Positions 17,513 to 26,770 of a stretch of DNA of 64,000 nt are shown piece by piece. Every line of letters begins with the position of its first letter. Position 1 is the first letter of the stretch. The notes under the pieces were generated by a model. That model was given only the letters and a program-made list of their open reading frames with translations. It was not told where the DNA came from and did no database searches. Location: positions 248,001 through 312,000 of the forward strand of contig NZ_JAKWJQ010000001.1 in assembly GCF_022761015.1 (NCBI RefSeq), given 5' to 3'. Made by a program: the position numbers and the translations under genes. Origin of the DNA: Humibacter sp. RRB41. Its GTDB lineage: Bacteria; Actinomycetota; Actinomycetes; Actinomycetales; Microbacteriaceae.

Positions 17513-17679
17513 CTGGGAGGCTGCGAACAAGGATCGTCGCCGCGTCGTTGAGAGGGCCGTGCGAGAACGCCACGCCTCGCTCGGGACTTCCATCACGACT
17601 TAGAATTGGGTGCAGCAGACTGTTCGGCGGGTCGTCCCGCCCGTACCTGAACGGTCGCAGGAGAAGTCAGGGTGGACAG

Positions 17680-18963
17680 ATGCCGTCAGCTCGTTCAACG
17701 ACGGTGCGCGACCTGCGCAGAAGCAACCGGTCGCGCACGCTCTGGGCGCTCTACCTGCACGGCCCGCTCACCTACCAGGAAGTGGCGACCGCCACCGGCG
17801 TCAGTCTGGCGACGGTGTCGAACGTGATCGGCGACCTGCTGCGCACCGGCGCCGTCGTCGAGGTGGGCTCCGAGGGGTCGAACGGCGGACGGCCGCGCGG
17901 GCTGTTCCACATCAGGTCGGACTTCGGCTACGTGCTCGGCGTCGACGTGGGTGAAACCGCGGTCATGGTCGAACTGTTCGATCTCGGGATGCGGGCACTG
18001 GCATCCCATCGCTCGCTCACCAGGCACAGCCGGCTCGACCCCGACGAGGTCGTCGAGCAGGTCATCGAAGGTATCGAGGCGGTCGTCGCGGAGTCGGACG
18101 TCGACGAGTCCGACGTGCTCGGCGTCGGCGTCGGCGTGCCGGGACTGGTGGAGCGACGCCCGGCGGATGTCGGTGCACACGATGTCGCGGGCGCCACCGA
18201 GGCCGTCGTCTATGACCAGAGCATCGGTTGGGGCACCGTGCCGATCGAACGGATGCTGCGCGACCGCACCGCGCTCCCCCTCGTCGTCGACAACGGCGCG
18301 AACACACTGGGGCAGGCCGAGCGCTGGTTCGGCGCTGCCAAAGACCGCGGCAACGCCATCATCGTGCTGCTTGGAGCTGGCGTCGGCGCGAGCATCGTCT
18401 CCACGCCAGACGGCGACACCGGCGCGTTCGCCGCCGAGCTCGGCCACACCAAGGTGGTCGCGGGCGGACGTGAGTGCGTCTGCGGCGCGAAGGGGTGTCT
18501 GGAGGCCTACGCCGGAGCGGACGCGATCGTCTCCCGCTATGACCACCTCAAGCGGCGCACCCGTGCAGCGGACCCGCGCGAGGTCGAGGAGCGCACGCTG
18601 GCCATCCTCGCCGCCGCCGACTCGGATCACGTGGCGACCCAGGTGGTCGACGAACTCGTCGAGTACCTCGGCGTCGGCCTCGGCAATCTCGTCAACCTGT
18701 TCACACCCGAGCGCATCGTGATCGGCGGATGGCTGGGGCACGCGCTCGACGACTCGGTGCTTCCACGCATCCGTGCCGCCGTCGGCGAGAATGCACTCGC
18801 CCGTCCGTTCGAGCGGCTCGACCTCGTGCGCGCGCAGCTCGGAACGGATGCCGTCGCCCTCGGAGCGGCGACCCTCCCCGTCGCGGAGTTCCTCCACAGC
18901 GGCGGGGTGCGAGCGCGTTCCGCTGCGGCGACCCACCCGCAGGCCGCCGAGCCGCTCGCGTGA
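17680..18963 (+). CDS. ROK-family transcriptional regulator
   Basis: A 427-residue NagC/XylR-type ROK protein. An N-terminal winged helix (TYQEVATATGVSLATVSNVI, about residues 28-47) is followed by a sugar-kinase-like ROK domain with an ATP-site-like VLGVDVGET and a zinc site CVCGAKGCLE. Such proteins bind a sugar or sugar phosphate and repress catabolic genes. The start at 17680 is supported by AGGAGA and CAGGG upstream. It ends 4 bases from the convergent LacI gene and sits next to the alpha-galactosidase/ABC operon, so a role in the same sugar response is likely but not proven. Confidence 0.88.
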   Translation: MPSARSTTVRDLRRSNRSRTLWALYLHGPLTYQEVATATGVSLATVSNVIGDLLRTGAVVEVGSEGSNGGRPRGLFHIRSDFGYVLGVDVGETAVMVELFDLGMRALASHRSLTRHSRLDPDEVVEQVIEGIEAVVAESDVDESDVLGVGVGVPGLVERRPADVGAHDVAGATEAVVYDQSIGWGTVPIERMLRDRTALPLVVDNGANTLGQAERWFGAAKDRGNAIIVLLGAGVGASIVSTPDGDTGAFAAELGHTKVVAGGRECVCGAKGCLEAYAGADAIVSRYDHLKRRTRAADPREVEERTLAILAAADSDHVATQVVDELVEYLGVGLGNLVNLFTPERIVIGGWLGHALDDSVLPRIRAAVGENALARPFERLDLVRAQLGTDAVALGAATLPVAEFLHSGGVRARSAAATHPQAAEPLA

Positions 18964-18967
18964 GGGG

Positions 18968-20056
18968 TCAGCCCTTCGCGTCGACCCGCTGTGTGTTGGC
19001 TTTCGCAGTGCTCTTGCGCACGATGAACGTCGGGTCGAGCAGGGCGTGCTCGGTCTGCTGCTCTCCCCCTTCGACGCGTGCGACGAGCATCTCGATGGCG
19101 CGACGCCCGACCGAGCGGAAATCCTGCTGCACGGTCGTGAGCGGCGGGTTGTAGTACGGGGCGTCATCCCCGTCGTCGTAGCCGACGACACTGACGTCGT
19201 TCGGAACGGAGAGACCGCGCTCGCTGAAAGCCAGCATGAGGCCGAGCGCCATCTGGTCGTTACCGGCGAAGACGGCCGTCAGCTCTGGGATGCGCGCGAG
19301 CACCTGTCCCGCTTCGTAGCCCGAGCGCGCCGTCCAGTCTCCGACCATCGGCATCGGCGCCTCCGCGCCGGCGGCGTCGAGGGCGGATCGCCATCCGTTC
19401 AGGCGATCTTGGGTCTGCATCCACTCTGCAGGGCCGCGTACATGGAAGACCGTTTCGTGACCCAGTGAGAGCAGATGCTCGGTCGCCGTCTTGGCGCCGG
19501 CGGTCTGATCGATGCCGACCGTCGAGATGTCTCCCCCTGCACCGCCTTCGATCGCGACGACCGGGAGGCCGGGGGGAACGGAGGCCAGGGCATCCGCTGT
19601 CGCGTCGATCGGTGCGATGACGAGCAGGCCGGCAATGGACTGCTCGGCGAGACGACCGACGGTCGCCTGCACGGAGGTGCGGTCGACGGCATCCACCGCG
19701 CCGATGCCCACGAAGTAGCCGAGTTCACGGGCGCTGTGCTCGATGCCGTACAGGGGTGTCAGTCCCTCGCTGTCTGCGACGTCGAGCACGAGGACGCCGA
19801 GTGTGCGCGAGCGGCCGGTCACCAGGGTGCGAGCCGCGTTGCTCGGGCGGTAGCCCAACTCGTCCACAGCACCCAGAACGGCGAGCCTCGTGGCGGGCCG
19901 CACGCTGGGGTGCCCGTTCAGCACCCGCGAGACCGTCTGGTACGACACGTTGGCGAGGGCCGCCACGTCGACGATCGACGGGGGCCTGCCTGCGCGCGCG
20001 GGGGCATCCTTGACGGCCTCCGCCCTCGCACCGGACTCGTCGCCCTTGCTCGTCAT
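18968..20056 (-). CDS. LacI-family transcriptional repressor
   Basis: A 362-residue LacI-type regulator. After about 25 charged residues the helix-turn-helix and hinge read IVDVAALANVSYQTVSRVLN; the C-terminal domain is periplasmic-binding-protein-like with SVVGYDDGDDAPYYNPPLTT. GGGGTGA precedes the ATG by 7 bases. It is divergent from the alpha-galactosidase gene, and a LacI-style palindrome lies at the likely transcription start of that gene. It is therefore the likely local repressor of the galactoside locus; the inducer is not known. Confidence 0.9.
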   Translation of the reverse strand: MTSKGDESGARAEAVKDAPARAGRPPSIVDVAALANVSYQTVSRVLNGHPSVRPATRLAVLGAVDELGYRPSNAARTLVTGRSRTLGVLVLDVADSEGLTPLYGIEHSARELGYFVGIGAVDAVDRTSVQATVGRLAEQSIAGLLVIAPIDATADALASVPPGLPVVAIEGGAGGDISTVGIDQTAGAKTATEHLLSLGHETVFHVRGPAEWMQTQDRLNGWRSALDAAGAEAPMPMVGDWTARSGYEAGQVLARIPELTAVFAGNDQMALGLMLAFSERGLSVPNDVSVVGYDDGDDAPYYNPPLTTVQQDFRSVGRRAIEMLVARVEGGEQQTEHALLDPTFIVRKSTAKANTQRVDAKG

Positions 20057-20360
20057 GCGACGTCACCCCTTGTCGGTCGTGGTTCGCTGCCGGCGGATGC
20101 CGCGGAATGGCCGGTTCGGAGCCCGCGAATCGCGCCACCGAGTGTGATCGTCATGGACAAAGGCGCTCGCAAGTGAACGTTTCCCCGTCGCAACATGTCG
20201 GTCATATCTCCATGCTATCCGACCAAATCAGGCAATTCGAGCAGAAATATCGCTGGACAAATCCGATTCCGTACTCGTACCGTGTGAACGTACACATTTG
20301 GCGAGACCCGCTCGTCGTACGTACATGCTCCCTCGAGGATGAGGAGACAGGAACCCGAAG
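20057..20360. promoter_or_regulatory. Divergent LacI/alpha-galactosidase control region
   Basis: No gene lies in these 304 bases. A candidate promoter for the alpha-galactosidase operon is TGGACA (20254-20259) and TACCGT (20278-20283) with an 18-base spacer. The palindrome TGTGAA-CG-TACACA (20283-20296), with the central CG usual for LacI operators, overlaps its start point. The half-site GTGAACGT recurs at 20173-20180, 111 bases upstream, as expected for an auxiliary operator or the LacI gene's own operator. Confidence 0.55.
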
Positions 20361-23021
20361 ATGCGCAATTCGACGACACTGAGCGTGCTGTTCGCCGCCG
20401 CGCTCGCGGCGGCCGCAGCCTGGGGCACCGCAGCGCCGGCCGCGGCTGCACCCGTCATCTCCGCACGGGCCGCGACCGGCAGCGCAGGATCCGCAACCGT
20501 CTCCGCCACGGCGAGCACGTCTGCAATCCGCTCCGCCTCCGACGCGACGCCGCCGATGGGATGGAACAGCTACAACGCCTACGCCTGCGACAACGGCGCA
20601 CAGAACATGGAGGCCGTGGCGAAGTTCATCCACGACTCCGGACTCGAGGCCGACGGCTACTCGTACGTGAACAGCGACGGGTGCTACGACGACCTGGAGA
20701 GCCTCGGCAGCCCGAACACCTACGGCATCACGGCCCCGATCGCCCAGAACGCCGAGACCTGCGGAGCGGTCAACGGCCGCCTTCCCGACGGGGAGCTCTA
20801 CGTCAACTCCTACGACTTTCCACCGAGCGCACCCTGCGCGAACGACGGCTTCAAGCTCGTCGGGGACGACCTGCACTCGCTCGGCCTCAAGCTCGGCCTC
20901 TACTACGACGCAAGCAACAACTGGAACTGCGAGGAGATTCCAGGAAGCTACGGCTTCGATCAGACGGATGCCGCGACCCTCTCGTCGTGGGGCGCGGACT
21001 ACGTGAAGCTCGACTGGGGATGCGGCGACGACCTCGTACCGCCGGCCAGCAACGCCCCATCCGGATACACCGGCATCGACGCCGCGCCTGGAAACGAGGG
21101 CTTCGGCGGACCCACCTTCTCGACGAACTCCGCGTACGACACGAACCAGGAGCAGACGCAGATCAAGATGTACACAGCGCTGGTGAAGGCGATCCGTGCG
21201 CAGAAACGCCCGATCACGGTCAGCATCGCCGGCGCCGGAACCGTCGACTCGCAGACCTGGGGTCTCGCGCTCGGCGACCTCGACAGGCCGACAGGAGACG
21301 CGAACGCCAACTTCACCGTGACCGGCAAGCACGCGGCAGGCAGCGTCGTAGGCATCGTCAACGCCGATGCGCAGACATACGAGTCGTTGACCGGTCCCGG
21401 CCACTGGGTCGATCCCGACGCGATGGAGGTCGGCAACGGATCGCTCACGGAGGCGGAGGACCGCTCCGAGATGTCGATGTTCTCCGAGATGGCGGAGCCC
21501 CTGCTGATGTCGACGAACCTGTGCCCCGGTAACTGCGGTCCCGACACCACGCCTGCGACGAAGGCCCAGCTCGCGCTCGCCGTCTCGGTCTTCGGCAACA
21601 AACGCGTGATCGCCGTCGATCAGGATGCCCTCGGGTCTCCCGCGCACATCGCCGGCACCTTCGACGGCACGCACCTGACCATGACCAGGAAGCTGAAGAA
21701 CGGCGACGTCGCGGTCACGATGTTCAACGAGAGCACGACGGATGCCGCGACCATGTCAGCGACGGCGGCCGACCTCGGCTTGCCCTCGGCCTCGCGCTAC
21801 AGCGTGCAGGATCTGTGGACGGGCGCGACGACCACCTCGACCGGTGCCATCTCGGCGACGGTCGCTCCGACCCAGACGGTGATGTACCGCATCTCACCGG
21901 TCACGGGCTCGCATGGGACCGGCATCGGCGCTACCCGTGACGCGGCATCCGCGACGGCCGCCCGGGCGTCCAGCACCCACCCCACCAACGTCGGCTCGAC
22001 CACTGAGGGCTCAGCCGCCAACGGCTCCACCGCCACCGTCCCGGCGAACCTCACGTCGGTGTCGTGCGCGAGCGCCATTCGCTGCGCGGGCGTCGACGAG
22101 TACGGTGCGGCCGTCGTCTTCGACCCTGCGCATCCGTCGAAGGCGTCACGACTGTCGATCGACCCCGGCCAGACACTCGCAGCTGTCTCCTGCCCGAAGA
22201 ACGGAGCGGACTGCACGGCGGTCGACGGCCGAGGCGTGACGTTCACGTTCGGAGTCTCCGGACGCGGGCCTGTCTCACGGCATGCGATCGACCAGGGCGG
22301 ACAGCCCACCGCGATCGATTGCATCACAGACGGCCAGTGCACGGTGGTCGACGGCAAGGGCGTCGAGGTCACGTTCAACCCGGCGAACGGCCGCACGGTG
22401 GGCCGCGGCGGCGTCTCGGTCGACCCGAACACCTACCTCGCGGCGGTCTCGTGCCCCTCTTCCACGCAATGCACGGCAGCGGGCGGCGGGGGCAACAACG
22501 GTGACACCGAGGTGACGTTCAACCCGAAGACCGGTGCTGTCGCGACTGCGGGAGTCACCTCGATCGACGCCGACACGGTCAACGGCGTCTCGGCGGTCTC
22601 GTGCCCGAGCGTCGGCCAATGCACGGTCGTCGACGGTGCAGGCGACGAAGTCACCTTCGTGCCCTCGTCCGGAACGGTCGTCGGCAGCGGACCCGTCGCG
22701 CTCGAGGGCGCCGACCTGGCGGCCGGACTCGGCGTCATGAAGTCGGTGTCGTGCATGGATGCCGGCCACTGCGTCGCGGTCGACCTCAGCGGCAAGGCGG
22801 TCGCCTTCGACCCGGCGACCGGCGTCGTCGCCGCATCGGGAGCGGTGATGATCGACGGGAGCGGCACCGGGCTCGAGTCGGTGACGTGCGTCACGGCATC
22901 CGTCTGCGTCGCCGTCGACCTCGGTGGTCGCGAGGTCACGTTCGCTCCAACCGGTCTCGGAGTCTCGCACTCGACTCTCGTCGACCAGCCGGTGCGTTGG
23001 CGCTCGCCTCTCACAGACTGA
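20361..23021 (+). CDS. Secreted GH27 alpha-galactosidase with seven Cys-paired C-terminal repeats
   Basis: An 886-residue secreted enzyme. A Sec signal peptide (about 1-30, Ala-rich, ending AAPAAAA) precedes a GH27 catalytic domain that opens PPMGWNSYNAY. The nucleophile is Asp218 in YVKLDWGC and the likely acid/base is Asp306 in LALGDLDRP. A beta-sandwich (about 420-515) follows. Residues 564 to the end hold seven repeats of about 42 residues, each with SC-X(4-6)-C and usually AVD or VVD, resembling a seven-bladed propeller. It is the first gene of an operon with an oligopeptide-type ABC importer. It probably releases galactose from alpha-galactosides outside the cell; the repeat domain may bind polysaccharide. 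Confidence 0.9.
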   Translation: MRNSTTLSVLFAAALAAAAAWGTAAPAAAAPVISARAATGSAGSATVSATASTSAIRSASDATPPMGWNSYNAYACDNGAQNMEAVAKFIHDSGLEADGYSYVNSDGCYDDLESLGSPNTYGITAPIAQNAETCGAVNGRLPDGELYVNSYDFPPSAPCANDGFKLVGDDLHSLGLKLGLYYDASNNWNCEEIPGSYGFDQTDAATLSSWGADYVKLDWGCGDDLVPPASNAPSGYTGIDAAPGNEGFGGPTFSTNSAYDTNQEQTQIKMYTALVKAIRAQKRPITVSIAGAGTVDSQTWGLALGDLDRPTGDANANFTVTGKHAAGSVVGIVNADAQTYESLTGPGHWVDPDAMEVGNGSLTEAEDRSEMSMFSEMAEPLLMSTNLCPGNCGPDTTPATKAQLALAVSVFGNKRVIAVDQDALGSPAHIAGTFDGTHLTMTRKLKNGDVAVTMFNESTTDAATMSATAADLGLPSASRYSVQDLWTGATTTSTGAISATVAPTQTVMYRISPVTGSHGTGIGATRDAASATAARASSTHPTNVGSTTEGSAANGSTATVPANLTSVSCASAIRCAGVDEYGAAVVFDPAHPSKASRLSIDPGQTLAAVSCPKNGADCTAVDGRGVTFTFGVSGRGPVSRHAIDQGGQPTAIDCITDGQCTVVDGKGVEVTFNPANGRTVGRGGVSVDPNTYLAAVSCPSSTQCTAAGGGGNNGDTEVTFNPKTGAVATAGVTSIDADTVNGVSAVSCPSVGQCTVVDGAGDEVTFVPSSGTVVGSGPVALEGADLAAGLGVMKSVSCMDAGHCVAVDLSGKAVAFDPATGVVAASGAVMIDGSGTGLESVTCVTASVCVAVDLGGREVTFAPTGLGVSHSTLVDQPVRWRSPLTD

Positions 23022-23085
23022 CCACGGCTGAAAACGGCAGCATCCCCTTACCCGAAGACCCCACGATCCCGATGGGAAGAATGCA

Positions 23086-24774
23086 ATGCGAACCATCACC
23101 AAGACCCTGGTCTCCGTCATCGCGGCGGCTTCGCTTCTCGTTCTCGCGGCGTGCAGCAGCGAGACGAGCACGGACAGCGGCGGCGGCTCGAGCGGGCAGC
23201 ACACCGGCGGCACCTTGCATCTCACGGCTCAGTCAGCCGGAGGAACGCTCGACCCGCAGGTGAACTACACGCTGCAGTACTGGCAGCTGTATCAGGGCGC
23301 CTACGACGGGCTGCTCACGTACGCCAGGGTCGGCGGCAAGAAGTCGGAGGACATCGTGCCCGACCTCGCGACCGCGATGCCGAAGGTGTCGACGAACGGC
23401 AAGACCTACACGTTCCAGCTGCGCAAGGGCATCGAGTTCTCCAACGGCAAGACCGTGACTACGGACGATGTCGTCGCTTCGTTCCGGCGCCTGTTCAAGG
23501 TGTCGAGCCCGAACGCCGGGTCCTGGTACAACGTGATCGTCGGGGCCGATGCCTGCCTCAAGACGCCCGCGTCATGCACGCTGAACGGCGGCGTGGTCGC
23601 CGACGCGTCGACGAACACCATCACCTTCAACCTCACGCAGGCCGACCCGGAGTTCGAGGCGCAGCTGGCCATGCCGTTCGCATCGGTGCTGCCCGCGGAC
23701 ACGAAGGCGAAGGACGAAGGAACCACGCCCATCCCCACGACGGGGCCGTACTACTTCGCGAGTTACTCGCCGAACAAGGCGCTCGTGATGAAGCGCAACA
23801 CGCATTTCAAGTCCTGGTCCGCCGAAGCCGCCCCGGTCGGGTACCCGGACGAGATCGACGAGACGTTCGGTCTTACCGCCGAGGCCGAGGTGACGGCCAT
23901 CGAGAACGGCCAGGCGGACTGGATGTACGACACCCCGCCGTCCGACCGTCTCTCCGAGATCTCGTCGAAGTACGCCTCCCAGACGCACGTGACGCCGCTG
24001 ACGGCTCTCTGGTACCTCGGGCTGAACACGAACATCGCGCCCTTCAACAACGAGAAGGCCAGGCAGGCGATCAACTGGGCGATCGACCGTTCCGCCGTCG
24101 TGAAGCTCTACGGCGGCACCTCGCTCGCCTCGCCGGCGTGCACCATCCTGCCGCCCGACTTCCCCGGTCACGCGGACTTCTGCGACTACACGAAGAACGG
24201 CGGCAACACGTGGACCGCTGCGGACGTCGACAAGGCGAAGCAGCTCATCCAGCAGTCCGGAACCGCCGGCCAGTCCGTCGGCGTCGTCGTGCAGAACGAC
24301 AGCGTCAACAAGGGCATCGGCCTCTACCTGGTGAGCCTGCTCAACCAACTCGGCTACAAGGCGACGCTGAAGGCACTGTCGAACAACATCCAGTACAACT
24401 ACATCCAGAACACCGGCAACCACGTTCAGATGAGCCTCACGCAGTGGTATCAGGACTACCCGGCGGCATCCGACTTCTTGCGCGTGCTGCTCTCGTGCGC
24501 GTCGTTCCACCCGAACAGCGACAGCTCGATCAACATCGCCGGCTACTGCAACACCGGGCTGGATGCCCAGATGGCGAAGGCAGACGACGAAGGACTGACC
24601 GATCCCACGGCGGCGAACGCGGCATGGGGTGAGATCGACAAGGCGTACATGTCCGAGTCGCCTCTGGTGCCGTTGTTCAACCCGAAGCTGATCGACTTCA
24701 CCTCGAACCGCGTCTCGAACTACCAGTTCAGCGATCAGTACTACATGCTCGTGGACCAGCTGTGGTTGAAGTGA
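23086..24774 (+). CDS. ABC transporter substrate-binding lipoprotein, SBP family 5
   Basis: A 562-residue extracytoplasmic binding protein of the oligopeptide/dipeptide/nickel class. A lipoprotein signal peptide ends in the lipobox LAAC at about residue 21-24, so it is anchored to the outer face of the membrane. The mature part contains TPLTALWYLGLNTNIAPFNN and KARQAINWAIDRSAVVKLYG, typical of SBP_bac_5. Although the class is named for peptides, members such as the rhizobial AgpA bind melibiose and raffinose. The preceding alpha-galactosidase gene makes galactosides a reasonable ligand. GGGAAG precedes the ATG. Confidence 0.9.
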   Translation: MRTITKTLVSVIAAASLLVLAACSSETSTDSGGGSSGQHTGGTLHLTAQSAGGTLDPQVNYTLQYWQLYQGAYDGLLTYARVGGKKSEDIVPDLATAMPKVSTNGKTYTFQLRKGIEFSNGKTVTTDDVVASFRRLFKVSSPNAGSWYNVIVGADACLKTPASCTLNGGVVADASTNTITFNLTQADPEFEAQLAMPFASVLPADTKAKDEGTTPIPTTGPYYFASYSPNKALVMKRNTHFKSWSAEAAPVGYPDEIDETFGLTAEAEVTAIENGQADWMYDTPPSDRLSEISSKYASQTHVTPLTALWYLGLNTNIAPFNNEKARQAINWAIDRSAVVKLYGGTSLASPACTILPPDFPGHADFCDYTKNGGNTWTAADVDKAKQLIQQSGTAGQSVGVVVQNDSVNKGIGLYLVSLLNQLGYKATLKALSNNIQYNYIQNTGNHVQMSLTQWYQDYPAASDFLRVLLSCASFHPNSDSSINIAGYCNTGLDAQMAKADDEGLTDPTAANAAWGEIDKAYMSESPLVPLFNPKLIDFTSNRVSNYQFSDQYYMLVDQLWLK

Positions 24775-25805
24775 CCGTGGCGATCGCGACGTCGGAACGC
24801 GGGACGCCACGATCGCGACGGTCGGCAGGCCCGTGGCGCGTCGCCTTCACCCAGATCGCGCACAACCCCGTCGCAGTCGGCTCCGCCATCGCCCTGGTGA
24901 TCATCGTCGCCGTCTGCCTGGCCGCTCCGCTGTATGCGCAGTTCATCGCTCATACCGATCCGTTCCAGTCGAACATCAACGGCACGACGGTGATCGACGG
25001 GCATTCGGTGGCGGTGCTTCAGCAGCAGACGCAGGGCCTCGGCCTGGGCGTCGAGCCGATCGGTCCGACGTGGAACATCTCCAACTACTTCCTTGGAGCT
25101 GACAGTCAGGGACGGGATGTTTTCGCGCGTCTGCTCTACGGCGGCCGTACCACCCTGCTGATCGGCTTCTCGTCCGCGCTGATCTGCTGCGCGCTCGGTG
25201 CACTGGTCGGCATCATCGCCGGCTACTTCGGAGGTCCCGTCGACTGGGTGCTCTCGCGACTGATGGACATCATCTGGGCGTTCCCGGTCTATCTGCTGGC
25301 GATCTCGCTCTCGGTGGTGCTGCTCACCGGTGGCCTGAGGCTCGGGCCCATCGTGATCGGTCCATCGAACCTGCTGCTGCCCATCCTGATCATCGCGCTC
25401 ATCTACGTGCCTTACGTTGCACGCCCGATTCGCGGGCAAGTGCTCTCGCTGAAGAACCGGGAATTCGTGAAAGCCGCCATCGGCCTCGGGGCGAGCGACT
25501 GGCGCATCTTGCGCATTGAGATCCTGCGCAACGTGCTGCCGACGGTGATCGTCTTCATTCCTTTGATGATGGCGTTGAACATGCTCACAGAGTCGGCGCT
25601 GTCGTTCCTTTCGATCGGCGTTCAGCCGCCGAACGCCAGCTGGGGAACGATCATCAACGACGGACTCGACCTGCTGTACACCCGGCCGGCCGTCGCCATC
25701 GCCCCGGGAATCATGCTCGTCATCACCGCCGTCGCGCTCAACCTGCTCGGCGACGCGGTGCGCGACGCGCTCGACCCGAAGGCGAAGCTGCGGGGTGCCG
25801 CCTGA
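24771..25805 (+). CDS. ABC transporter permease, DppC type
   Basis: A 344-residue permease with an N-terminal helix, an extracytoplasmic insert of about 70 residues (ending before LGADSQGRDVFARLLYGG, the DppC signature) and five further membrane helices. The EAA loop is near EFVKAAIGLGASDWRILRIE. The GTG at 24771 overlaps the stop of the binding-protein gene (GTGA); nearby GTG codons at 24762 and 24777 are alternatives. In most dpp/opp operons the B-type permease comes first; here the C-type does. Confidence 0.88.
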   Translation: MTVAIATSERGTPRSRRSAGPWRVAFTQIAHNPVAVGSAIALVIIVAVCLAAPLYAQFIAHTDPFQSNINGTTVIDGHSVAVLQQQTQGLGLGVEPIGPTWNISNYFLGADSQGRDVFARLLYGGRTTLLIGFSSALICCALGALVGIIAGYFGGPVDWVLSRLMDIIWAFPVYLLAISLSVVLLTGGLRLGPIVIGPSNLLLPILIIALIYVPYVARPIRGQVLSLKNREFVKAAIGLGASDWRILRIEILRNVLPTVIVFIPLMMALNMLTESALSFLSIGVQPPNASWGTIINDGLDLLYTRPAVAIAPGIMLVITAVALNLLGDAVRDALDPKAKLRGAA

Positions 25806-26770
25806 TGCTGTTCGTCGCAAAGCGGCTCGGCTCCGCCCTTCTCGTCATGTTCGCGATCAGCATCGTCGTGTTCCTGATCTTCTTCGCCACACCCGGCGTC
25901 GATCCGGCGGCGAGGCTCGCGGGTCGCGGGGCATCCCCCGAGGTGCTGTCGCAGGTGCGGCACGCGTTCGGCTTCGACCAGCCGCTTCCTGTTCGATACG
26001 TGCTGATGATGGACCACCTGTTCGTCACCCGGGACCTCACCTCGTACGTCAACATCGGCGACAAGGTCGTGCCGCAGATCATGCAGGCCGCGCCGGTCAC
26101 CCTGTCGCTCGTGCTCGGCGCAGCCGTCATCTGGATCGTGCTGGGACTCGGCGGAGGCATCCTGGCCACGCGTTTTCGCGGCAGCGTGGTCGACCCGATC
26201 ATCATGGTCATCGGCATCGCGGCCGTCTCACTGCCCGCCTACTGGGTGGGTGAGGTCGTGAATCTGATCACCCAGGACCGCCTTCACGACAGCGTCTTCT
26301 CCTGGGTGCCTCCCCTGGGCTATGTGCCGTTCGCGCAGAATCCCGGGCAATGGGCCCTGCATCTGCTCTTCCCGTGGCTGACGCTTGCACTGCTCTACGG
26401 CGGCATCTACGCGCGCGTGCTGCGCGCCGAACTCGTGACCGCGATGGGCGAGGACTACGTGCGAACCGGCAGGGCGAAGGGGCTCTCCGAGCGGCGCATC
26501 CTGTGGCGGCACGCGCTGCGCGGATCGCTGTCGCCGGTCGTGTCGCTCTTCGGGCTCGACCTCGGCTCGCTGATCGGCGGCGCCGCACTGCTCACCGAGG
26601 TCGTGTTCGGACTGCCGGGCATCGGCAAGCTCACCTGGGACTCGCTGCAGAACCTCGACCTGCCGGTGATCATGGCGTGCGTCTTGTACGCGGCGTTCTT
26701 CGTCGTTGCCGCGAACGCGATCGTCGACCTGTTGTACGCCGTGATCGATCCGAGGGTGCGTCGTGCCTGA
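25805..26770 (+). CDS. ABC transporter permease, DppB type
   Basis: A 321-residue inner permease. It opens MLFVAKRLGSALLVMFAISI, the conserved first helix of DppB proteins, and contains the coupling loop YVRTGRAKGLSERRILWRHA and the ending LTWDSLQNLDLPVIMA with VDLLYAVIDPRVR. The start overlaps the preceding stop by one base (TGATG). It forms the transmembrane pore with the DppC-type partner. Confidence 0.9.
   Translation: MLFVAKRLGSALLVMFAISIVVFLIFFATPGVDPAARLAGRGASPEVLSQVRHAFGFDQPLPVRYVLMMDHLFVTRDLTSYVNIGDKVVPQIMQAAPVTLSLVLGAAVIWIVLGLGGGILATRFRGSVVDPIIMVIGIAAVSLPAYWVGEVVNLITQDRLHDSVFSWVPPLGYVPFAQNPGQWALHLLFPWLTLALLYGGIYARVLRAELVTAMGEDYVRTGRAKGLSERRILWRHALRGSLSPVVSLFGLDLGSLIGGAALLTEVVFGLPGIGKLTWDSLQNLDLPVIMACVLYAAFFVVAANAIVDLLYAVIDPRVRRA

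Noticed and set aside
23572-24810. 412-codon minus-strand frame opposite the binding-protein gene
   Set aside because: The plus strand encodes a clear SBP family 5 lipoprotein; the opposite frame is Val/Arg/Glu-rich and resembles nothing.
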